Shown: one piece after another, positions 9,990 through 21,900 of the stretch | How positions within the stretch are numbered: the first letter of the stretch is position 1 | Layout of the letters: the number at the start of each line of letters is the position of its first letter | NCBI GenBank assembly: GCA_021014325.1 | Contig: CM037457.1 | Coordinates: 5,066,721 to 5,130,720, forward strand | Origin: Plazaster borealis | Taxonomy: Eukaryota > Echinodermata > Asteroidea > Forcipulatida > Labidiasteridae | Length of the DNA: 64,000 nt | Direction: 5' to 3' | Notes under the pieces: model-generated | The model's input: only the letters and a program-made list of their open reading frames with translations | Told to the model about the DNA's origin: nothing | The model's database searches: none | Made by a program: the position numbers and the translations under genes

Positions 9990-12900
9990 GTAAACAGTTA
10001 ATCTTTGAAAAAACCCAACCACTACAAATCCTTCAAATCAAATAAATACATTTTTGCCCGAGTTTGGTTGATTCAGTACTGGACAGTCTAACAACCCTAA
10101 CCCATAAAATGGAGCCTGCAGCCTGGTATATCATTATTATCACTACCCATTTCAATTTGTTGATTATTTTTATCACAAGATACAATAATATTATATGCAG
10201 TTCTTAAAGAGCTTTATCTACGCCTGATGGGCATATTAAAGTTGGGGTCATACTTCGGAAATGACCATGACAAAAATTAAATTTTTATCAGAAAGCCTAC
10301 TTGTTATAAAGATCATAATGGTAGTATTAGCATCCTGTGAAATTATTTTGTCTGAAGTGCCCCTGTTGATTTGAAAATTTGAATCTCCAAAGATACTTGA
10401 AGATGATTTTTGGAGATTCAAATTTATGTGGTCTCCAGTTGTGAAGGACGAAGCAATAATGGTGAAGTGTCTTGTTCTGGTAATGAAACCAAGGATGCCT
10501 CATAAGTGAACCTAATCAATGTAGCTCGCAAGCCTGAGGAAACCTGTAAACAAGGGTGCTTGATATGTGAACCAGAAACAATGGGGTTAACACCTACTCT
10601 TCCACGATAAGTGTTCTGGGTTCTTTTACGAGCACTACCAATCCCAGTACACGGAACCTACGGCTTAATGTCCCATCCGAAGGGCAAAGCAATTATGGTA
10701 AAGTATCTTGCTCAAGAAAATATTTATGCCATGACCAGAACTCAAACCCACACTCTGCTGATTAGAAACACCAGAGCTAGAGTCTAGTGCTCTTAACAGC
10801 TCAGCCGCATAAGTGGGGTGACAAGGGACTTGAGCGATTGGAAGCTCACCAGAATTATGGTCCTAGTCTGGGAACACCCCTTCAATTTTCAAATAATATA
10901 ACAATCTGATATTTTATAAAATAGCATCAATTTACCTTTGTCCATTTTCTCCCCTGTTAGATCGTCTCAGCAAGAAAGACCTTCAGACCTTGCACTGGAT
11001 CCTTGAGACACCCTTTCAGAGCAACGGCCTGGCGACTAGCTCCACCCTGACAACCGGCGGAACCAGAGAGGGCGCCCTCATCATTGAAACAGGGCCAAGG
11101 TAACGCATAGGAGTAAAAGACTGGTTAGACTGGTCCCCTTAACTTGATCCTCCCAGGACAGGCATTGGTATTTACAATTAAATTGTTCCATTGAGAAAGT
11201 TTGTATTTGTAGTTCTAAGTATGTTATTATGTTATTTTTCCTTTCCTTTTTCTTTTTCCAGTGCCTTAAAATATGTTAGGTCATAGATAGATGGTGCTTT
11301 ACAAATTGTGTATTATTATTATTATTATTAATTTGCCTAATTTGGTAAAATTGACTAGAGTGGGATCTGAACCTGCGACCTCTGGTTTAACGTGCCGGCG
11401 CTCTACCAACTGAGCTATCTAGCCCTAATGTTGGCGGTCTCCCTATTTTGTCAATATCTTTGGGGTGCCATTCAGAAGCCATTCAACCTGTAACTGCCGT
11501 ATAGCCAGGAATCACACCCAAGTTTACGATACAACCTGGGAAGCGGCAGCAGAGGGATCACCTTAAGGGGATGCAACTTTTTATGATATATATCACTTTA
11601 TATTTGAAATAAAAAGGTTCAAATCCCTCTCTAGTCAATTTGTCTTTGTTCAACCCGAAATTAATTACAAATTTACCTAGTCAGTTTCCCCTTGTGGTTT
11701 ACTACTTTAATTATTATTATTATGGTATATTACATTGTTTGTTTGTGGAAGAGTAAATTCTTTCCCACCCTCTAGTTTTAAATAAACACACCATCAAACC
11801 AGCCTGTGAAAATTGTATCAAAATTATCAACATCGTGTTTTGGACTGGCGGGATCAAAACTAGTTGTGTTACCCGTTTCTCGAAAATGAATGCAAGTTTT
11901 CCACCATGACCATCTGTATTGACCCCTTTGCACAACGGGGAATGCAACTCCGCACAATGCGCATCTACCATTTCCACCACTTTGGGGGGCAGTTTCTTTG
12001 TGTACATTTTGACTCCCAAAATGGCATACAGGATAGGCATGTGTTGCACGTTGTGCAAAGGGGTCATTACCATGTAAAAACTTATGTACAAATCTGAGAC
12101 CATTTCTATATTTAGTCTGATCAATGCTGTGCACATAACCCCTTGACATGACAACTACAATCATGACATTTAAATTGTTTTTGCAGACTGAACTTTTCGA
12201 CTGCCTGGTCGACCAACGCAGTCTCGATGTGTCAGTCCGCTGGTCTGAGTCTAATCACACGCATAGAGTGTTCGCTGCGGTACTTCATCATGGCATCAAT
12301 GGTCGACGGCTCTGCCTTGGCGATCTCACCCGATACGGAAAGAGAAATCAGTGGGTGTCTACATGACAGAATGACAGAGTGTCGTTATGCTGAACCATTG
12401 GAAAGCTTCTCTATTGAGGTACCAGACTAAGTTCATAAAGCTGGGGTGCGTTCCACTTGCGCAAACATTGCCAATGTTTTTGCAACAATGTCGAGTGGAA
12501 TGAGTTGTGCGCCACCAGCGTTGGCAAACGTTAGCAACCATAGGCGAAAAAAATTCTGAGGTGTTGGTGGATGGTTTTAAAAATGGCGGACAGCAAGATT
12601 CTTGTCACAAAAATAATTATGCATTTCAGTGATTGATAACGCAGTCAGGTGGAGTTGAAATAACAACTTAATTAGTTGATTTCATGATGTACAAACGAGG
12701 ACTAAAATATTTTATGCCCAAAACAATATCAACCTTTACCCTCGCAGGTACCCATTTATACCCCTGGGTGAAGAGAAGCAATTACAGTAAAGTATCTTGC
12801 TCAAGGACACAAGTGTCACCACCGGGACTCAAACCCACAACCCTATGACCTCACTGCCAGAACTTGAATTTGATGCTCTAAACCGCTCGGCCATGACACC

Positions 12901-15900
12901 CTAGTAGTACTGGTCTGACTTTTAATGTGAGCTTTCAGATTGAACCTAACAATGAATATTTTGTTATGATTACAAATCTTGTAATTTGTCTTTAAACTAA
13001 TCTTTTGTGAATAGGTGCGACCAGAACTGGTATATGATGTCAAAGTTATGGAGGACGGAAGAAGCGCTCTAGAAAAAGCAAATAAGGAATTAGGTGAGAT
13101 GTTTATTTATTACATATAGCTCAAAGAGTCACCTAACCTTCTCCAACCACTTAAATCATCTACTTAAGTTCAGATCTTTCTGCCCAAACATTCTTTGCAA
13201 GATACTATTATCTTGATTCTAAGAGTGTATTAACCAGTGTCTGTCTCTCTGCCAATGTACATGCACAGTACCTTATCTTTGTTCAAAGATGTAGTATCAG
13301 AAAAAAGCAAAACCCTATGACATCAATGTTTACCAAAGAGTCACAGAGCCTGGACTTCCTACAGGCGCAGTTTGTACACAGCGCAATGGAAGAAAACATA
13401 CAATCTGATATTTGATGGAGATTGTACTATGCAAATTTGATCAGCATTACTAGTTGCAGCACTGTCTCACTCTAGTGGAACAGATAGGAGAAACATTTGG
13501 GGGAATTGGGGGCATTTATAACCTCCACCGTAATTCAGTTTGGAAAAGTTTTGCTGAAAAAGAAGTCTAAATTCATTTGATCCCTCCCCATTCTGATGTC
13601 ATCGTGTTGTGGTTTTTTTCAGGGCTGGCTTTTGACGACTGGGATTTAGAATACTACACTGAACTATTCCAGAAGAAAGCAAAGCGTAACCCAACCAGCG
13701 TGGAGTGCTTTGATCTGGCACAATCCAACAGGTAAAGCACCATTCACAGCAGCCATCTTGTCTTGCCTTTATTTAAATACACAAACCAGAATGAGGCTGA
13801 GTCAATGAAAATAGACTGATGATTTTCAAACCGGGTGTTTGATTCGGTTTGTCTTATTGGCGGTTGGAGCACTTGCCAAAATGCACGGATCACACAGAAA
13901 ACATCCTAGGGACTTTTCCGTTTCCAAAAGGCAGATGTGAAAATGAGAGACTGCATTGCCAGCTATTTGCAGCAAGAATGGTTTCAAAACATAATAAGCC
14001 TGTGTTGGTTAATCGACCGATCGTCCAGTTACACGTTTACATTTTTATGAATTGGATAACTGTCGAAAAATTCACTCGAAAGAGCCGCGAAAAGCAGACC
14101 ACATTGCGATCATAGTGTACACAACACACAATCTGTGCGACATCCAAGCATTCACATCGTTTCAAATTTACAGGCTTGTAGTCTTTGTTATCTCGTTACT
14201 TTGCATGCTACAATAAAGGCAAGAAACATTGAATAATAGAGGGTGTTTTCAGAACAATGCAATAGCCTGAAAGCATATTATGCCCTCTGTTGGTGAAATA
14301 CACCAGGCACATTATACGATAGCATACAAAAAAGACTGTTACAAACACCTTGACTGACGACCGACCGTTTCAGAAACGGTTACACATTTACAAAAATAAC
14401 CGTAAACGCACAAGCTAAGGGGCCGTTCACAATTATTAACATTTTCACAAGCGTACAAACCATACGCTGGGAGGGAGAGGGTTAATGCCCGCCGTACGCT
14501 TGCCTTTTTCTGAAAAAATTTGAACTATAAAAACATAGCTTCATGGCTCTTTTTGCACCGTTAGATAAGAGGCAGTGATTTTATTTTTGTTTGTTGACCT
14601 TTGAAAGTCAGATAAGCCACGTCTTGTACACAGGAAATTACAGTATTATATATTTGTTTAAGGTGTGTACGTTCTTTATATCTTATATTATCCATATTTC
14701 CTATATCTGTGCTCGTTATAAACAGGGTTTGCATGTAATTCACTTACAAGTATCTCTATGTAGAATTGTGTGAAAAAATCCAACATTTTTCTTCGTACAC
14801 TTTTAGGGGGGAGGGTGGGGATTTTGAAAAAGTGTACAGGTTGTACGCGTATGGAAATGTTGATAACTATGAACGACTCCTAACATAATATGTCTTCCCA
14901 TCTATTGCAGTGAGCACAGCAGACACTGGTTCTTCAAGGGACGTATGGTTATTGACAAGCAAGAGCATCCGCTGTCTCTCTTTAAGATGGTGATGGGAAC
15001 TCAAGAAGCCAGCAACCCAAACAATGTCATCAAATTCTCAGACAACAGCAGGTAATAAAGATTGTAACAAGTGGAGATGGGGTGGGGTTCCACACACAAG
15101 GTGTTAGCCAAAGGTGCTTTGGTTTCTTAACCCTTTCTTTACCATTGGTGTCTTTAGTCAACTGCACTCATACCCCGTCACCATAGGCAAATCAATAGTC
15201 AACTGCACTCATACCCCCTCTTCCTTACCATAGGCAAATCAATAGTCAACTGCACTCATACCCCCTCTTCCTTACCGTAGGCGACTTTAGTTGACTGCAC
15301 TCATACCCCCTCTTCCTTACCATAGGCGACTTTAGTCAACTGCACTCATACCCCCTCTTCCTTACCATAGGTGACTTTAGTCCACTGCACTCATACCCCC
15401 TCTTCCTTACCATAGGTGACTTTAGTCAACTGCACTCATACCCCCTCTTCCTTACCATAGGTAACTTTAGTCCACTGCACTCATACCCCCTCTTCCTTAC
15501 CATAGGTGACTTTAGTCAACTGCACTCATACCCCCTCTTCCTTACCATAGGTGACTTTAGTCAACTGCACTCATACCCCCTCTTCCTTACCATAGGACTA
15601 CTTTAGTCAACTGCACTCATACCCCCTCTTCCTTACCATCGGTGACTTTAGTCGACTGCACTCATACCCACTCTTCCTTACCGTAGGCGACTTTAGTCAA
15701 CTGCACTCATACCCCCTCTTCCTTACCGTAGGTGACTTTAGTCAACTGCACTCGTACCCCCTCTTCCTTACCATAGGTGACTTTAGTCAACTGCACTCAT
15801 ACCCCCTCTTCCTTACCATAGGTGACTTTAGTCGACTGCACTCAAACCCCTCTTCCTTACCATAGGTGACTTTAGCCGACTGCACTCATACCCCCTCTTC

Positions 15901-18900
15901 CTTACCATAGGTGACTTTAGTCAACTGCACTCATACCCCCTCTTCCTTACCGTAGGTGACTTTAGTCAACTGCACTCGTACCCCCTCTTCCTTACCATAG
16001 GTGACTTTAGTCAACTGCACTCATACCCCCTCTTCCTTACCATAGGTGACTTCAGTCGACTGCACTCAAACCCCTCTTCCTTACCATAGGTGACTTTAGT
16101 CAACTGCACTCATACCCCCTGTTCCTTACCATAGGTGACTTTAGTCAACTGCACTCATACCTCCTCTTCCTTACCATAGGTGACTTTAGTTGACTGCACT
16201 CATACCCCCTCTTCCTTACCATGCATAGGCGACTTTAGTCGACTGCTCTCATACCCCCTCTTCCTTAGGTGACTTTAGTCAACTACACTCATACCTCCTC
16301 TTCCTTACCATAGGTGACTTTAGTCGACTGCACTCATACCCCCTCTTCCTTACCATAGGCGACTTTAGTCAACTGCACTCATACCTCCTCTTCCTTACCA
16401 CAGGTGACTTTAGTCGACTGCACTCATACCCCCTCTTCCTTACCATAGGCGACTTTAGTCAACTGCACTCATACCCCCTCTTCCTTACCATAGGCGACTT
16501 TAGTCAACTGCACTCATACCCCCTCTTCCATACCCCCTCTTCCTTACCCCCTCTTCCTTACCCCAGGTGACTTTAGTCAACTGCACTCACACCCCCTCTT
16601 CCTTACCGTAGGTGACTTAAGTCGACTGCACTCATACCCCCTCTTCCTTATTGTTGGCGACTTTAGTCGACTGCACTCATACCCCCTCTTCCTTACCATA
16701 GGCGACTTTAGTCAACTGCACTCATACCCCCTCTTCCTAACCATAGGCGACTTTAGTCGACTGCACTCCTACTAAATTCTGATTTCCGATTTTTGAGCCC
16801 TCAGATAAATCTGCCAAGTTGTGATTAAGTAGCCTGAAAAGTCTATGAAAGCCTAAACCATATGTACATGTAGGTCAGCCCTTGGAAAATGTTCCTATTT
16901 TCTTCCTAGGTCTAAATATTATGCCTGCAAGACCTAAACTATTTTGGGGGGTTAATTTTTACAAGAACAGGACCATCGAAGTTTGGTGAAATTTTCACAG
17001 AGCAGCTGCTTTTATTGATAATTAGAGGCTGTTACTCTTCCAAAAAATAATGATGTTCATTCCCTTGTATTCTTACATTTTATGGTGTGTTTTTTTTTTT
17101 TGCAGTGCAATTAAGGGATACAGGGTTCAGACTCTGGTACCAGAGACCCCAGGGGTGGGTGCCTCGTCATTCAACAAACAGGAAGCAGAAAGACACATTA
17201 TATTCACTGCAGAAACTCATAACTTCCCCACCGGCAAGTTTTAAAAAATTCAAATAAGTTTTCGTAGTTTTAGGGATGAGAAATGTCAGACTTTTATTTG
17301 AATTCAGACTTTTTTGTATAACTGCATGGTGACAAAAAAAAGCTTTTCTTTTCTTTTGTTATCATCCTTTGTACAGCAAACCTAAATATTTATTTGTTTG
17401 GCCTTTATTTCCCGATGTCGACGAACATTTGTTCATTGTCATCAGTGCCCAATTTCATAAAGCTGCTTAAGCACAAGAAGCAGCTAGGCACAACAGCTTC
17501 AAATCTAACTCGCAAATGGCTCATTGAAATATAAAGCAACGGTGTTTTTGACAGTATTTCCGACAGAATTGTTTCTCTACAGGACTGGTACTGGGCCCAA
17601 TTTCATAAAGCTGTTTAGCACAAAAATCTGCTCAGCAAATTTCTTTGCTAAGCAAGAAATGAGTGGGGTAGCAGTCACAGCAATTGTAACTCTACGGTAT
17701 TTTGGCTGGTTACCTATTTTTCTTAAGCTAAGCAAGAAATGAGTGGGGTACCAGTCACAGCAATTGTAACTCTGTGGTATTTTGGCTGGTAACCTATTTT
17801 TCTTAAGCTAAGCAAGAAATGAGTGGGGTACCAGTCCCAGCAATTGTAACTCTATGGTATTTTGGCTGGTAACCTATTTTTCTTAAGCTATGCAAGAAAT
17901 AAGTGGGGTACCAGTCACAGCAATTGTAACTCTATGGTATTTTGGCTGGTAACCTATTTTTCTTAAGCAAGAGTTTTCTGTGCTTAGCAAGTTTTTGTGC
18001 TTACATGCTTTATGAAGTTGGGCCCTGGTATGAAATTTATAATCGGGGTAAAGCTTTCAAATAGCAACTGATAAATTGCAATTGTGTCTTTCGTCTTTAA
18101 TTTGGCTAAACGTCATTGAAACACACTGGAATTTTGAAGAGTTAATTATCAGGTACATTAAACCCCCTGCCATTTCTTTGACTACTTCTGCTACAGGGGT
18201 GGCTCCCTTCAGTGGTGCAACGACGGGGACCGGTGGTCGTATACGTGATGTACAAGCTGCCGGCCGGGGTGCTCATGTTGTGGCAGGGACGGCAGGATAC
18301 TGCTTCGGGAACCTACATATTTCAGGTAAAGTTCTTCTAAATGAAAAAGTCGCATCCCCTGAAGGTGATCGCTCTGCTGCTGCTTCCCAGGTTACATTGC
18401 GATTGGGGTGTGATCCCTGGCTACACGGCAGTTACAGGTTGTATGGCTTCTGACTGGCACTCCTAAACAAAGATATTGTCAAAATAGGGAGACCGCCAAC
18501 ATTGGGGCTAGATAGCTCAGTTGGTAGAGCGCCGGAACGTTAATCCGGAGGTCGAAGGTTCAAGTTTCACTCTACTCAATTTTCTTTTTTCAATGCAAAA
18601 ATACATGAAAAGCAAACATGGGCTCTGTTAAAGAGAAGGGTTGTGTTTCAGTCGCACATTATTTAGTATAGAGGGCAGTGTTTCCCCTGCGCATTCAAAT
18701 ATGAGGTGGCCCACCCTCGCTACTTTCAGTGAGCACCTCACTCATTTTGTTAGCCAAGATCACCACCTTGCTATGAAGGTTTGCCGTAAAGGAAATACTT
18801 AATGAAACATGTTCAATTTTGAATCATATGTGAGCTTTTTCCCTAACCTCTGTGTATCTGTATATCAAGAACTTTGACACTCATTGTGATTTTGTGTCAG

Positions 18901-21900
18901 CACTGCATTCGTGTCAGTTCCCAGACTGCGTAAATTTTGCTTCAGTCAATTTGAATTTGTACCACCTCGCTGCAGTTCCTTTAGCCAGGGTAAATCTTGA
19001 TCAAACGTTCCCTAAACGTTCCCACTTCCTCACCTCGCTGCAGTTCCTTTAGCCAGGGTAAATCCTGATCAAACGTTCCCTAAACGTTCCCAGACGTTAG
19101 AATAAGCACTAGACTTGCACAGTTTATTTTGTTGTAGCCTAAAAATGATTCTATCCCTTCGGCCTTTGGCGCTCTATAATATTTGGGTAAAATATTTCTT
19201 TCCTGTTTGACATGTTTAGAGTATGATCTACCATGGGAAGAAAAGTCATTCGAGTACCCATCCAACATGGCGTCCGCTCTGCAGGTGGCCGTCCAGGCAA
19301 GCAACGGAGCATCGGACTACGGGAACAAATTTGGGGAACCGGTGCTGACCGGTTTTGCCAGGTCGTTTGGCATGGAAATTGGCGATGCGGATAGACGAGA
19401 GTGGGTTAAGCCAATCATGTTCAGCGGTGGCATGGGGTCCATGGAGAGTGGTCATGTGACTAAAGAAACCCCAGAAACAGGTGAGTGAAGGCGGGTGTGG
19501 ACAGAACTTTGGTCAGCCCTAATAAAATACAAAATTGAGTTGGGTGAAAAAATGTTGTAAGTCGAAAACCAAAATTCTTAAGATTTTTAAGCTAACACAC
19601 ATATAAGTTCACAGAAATATATCTCGAGAAAATAGAATAAGCTGTTGCAAACTGTTTACCAACCAAAAGGACCTATGGTATAAATGAGCAAAAAATAGTT
19701 AGTGGCCTGACATTTAGACCCAAGCAGAGTCTTTCTCCAAGGCTAATATGTTATCACAACACACATCAAAAGGTTTACTGGTGTAACAGAAGCAGTCAAG
19801 TGGAAATACATGAAAAGAGAGAGAGGCAGAAAGCACACAGAAAAAAGCAAGGGATGAACAATGAAGACAGGGGGGGGGAATATACGAGGTACAAATCTTG
19901 CATTATAGATCAGATTTCTCTGATCAGGAAAAAACACACCATCCGGTACATCAAAGGAGTTCCCTTTTACAAAACATTTTCTCCCCTCCCCAGGAATGAA
20001 AGTGGTAAAGCTTGGAGGCCCTGTGTACCGCATTGGTGTAGGTGGCGGCGCGGCCTCTTCCATTCAGGTCCAGGGGGACAATACGGAGGAGCTTGACTTT
20101 GGAGCCGTGCAGCGAGGGGACGCCGAGATGGAGCAGAAAATGAACAGGGTCATCCGTGCATGCATAGAGATGGGCGCCAAGAATCCCATCTGCAGTATCC
20201 ATGACCAGGGTGCTGGTGGGAATGGTAAGGATTGGCTGCGGCTGACTCCAGTGACATTAGCTACGGCTATGGTCGATGGTGGTCGGGTTGGCATAGTGGT
20301 ATCTTTCCTCGCCTTCCACCTCTAGGACCCTGGTTCGAAGTGGATTGGATTTTCAGTCCCTACCTGACTGCGTGGGATTTCCCTATAATGTTCTGGGGTT
20401 TTCCTCCCACATCTAAAACTGAAACTTCCTTCCTTGTCTTCTTTCCATTGGGTTCGTGGCTAGTACAGTGATTAAGTTTGCTTTTCTGAGAGTACTTGGC
20501 TTCACAACAAAAGTAAATGAAATGAAATGGTTGCAATGACAACAACGAAGAATGAGCCTTAGCCATTGTCAAAGTCATTTATTCGGTCACCATTTGCATG
20601 AAGTGATGAATCTTCACCACAACCAAAATCCTGTGTTTGGTGGAAATCGCATTTGAAGTTGAACCATTTTTTTATAATTGCCGTTTAGGAGACTACTAAC
20701 TATTTTTTTGCCCCTGTCGGCGAAGCAAGCCGAAGGGGCATATAGTGTTTGCCTTGTCCTTCCATTTGGGTGTCATATTAACTCCAAACTTGATGTGTGG
20801 ATTGGTCGTGGGATCCCCCAGAAGCCTATTGTTTTTTGGACCCTCTACGACAAATGTAAAGGTCATTACGGCTAAAACAAAAGAAAAGTTGTCTAAGCGA
20901 AAACTCAAGAATGAGGTTAATCTCAGCGGGGCATTTGTGTTTGTCAACACACCATTCTTGTTTCTTTTAAAATTATACCTAAATAAAGCCGATTTCTTCA
21001 TTCATCCAGAATTGGCAATACGTTTTCAATCTCACGAATGTTGTGATGAGTTAGTAACTCCTAAACACATTTTTCACTTTTGGTTTTTGACTTTTTGGTT
21101 GTTGATTGTCCGTTTGGTTCCATAGGCAATGTGTTGAAGGAGATATCTGAGCCAGCCGGTGCCCTGATCCGTGCCAAGGAGTTCCAGTTGGGAGATCCAA
21201 CTATCAACACAATGGAGCTATGGGGCGCCGAGTACCAGGAGAGCAACGCCATTCTCATTCCAGGGGAGGCGGAAGGCATTCTGAGTGACATCTGCCAGAG
21301 GGAGAAATGCCCAGTGTCATTTGTGGGAGACATTACCGGGGATGGTAAAGTAAGAGCCTAAATGGACATGTCATGTTTTTATCTTGGACATTTTCATTAG
21401 CGTTTTTATTTTTATTTTTAAAGGAACATTACAGAATTGGTTTTTGCTAACTGGCAGTGTAAGCACTTTATATAATCCACCATATACATAAACTGACAAA
21501 CCTGTAGAAGTTTGAGATCGATCGGCCTTCTGGGTCACGAGAAAATAGTGAAAAACCGATTACACATTTGCATGTGTTATACAATGCATGAATAAAACGC
21601 TCATGAGCGATAAACTCCAATCGGAAATTAGTTTTATTTATTTCTCATCAAATATGGCATTTCAGACAGAAATATTTCTAGGGATGTTTTCTACTATCAT
21701 CATCATTAGACCGTGTAAGTTTTATGTAAATCTGTGATCATAAAGAAAATTTTAATTACCAGTTCTGTAACGTTCCTTTAAATTAAGCAATACTTGGAAA
21801 AATGATTATAATTACGGTCCGACTTAAATACAGACTTGATAGTCTATATCACAACAAGTCAATGTATATTCGGTTTGTGGTAACACCATTTGTATATCTA

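Noticed and set aside
15132..16770. A repetitive protein or CRISPR-like array
   Set aside because: No spacers, no Met start and indels break the frame; it is a minisatellite within an intron of a well-supported gene.
18514..18587. A functional tRNA-Asn (GTT) gene
   Set aside because: The cloverleaf shape is there, but the T stem is mismatched, position 33 is C, and the same unit recurs three more times within a dispersed repeat.
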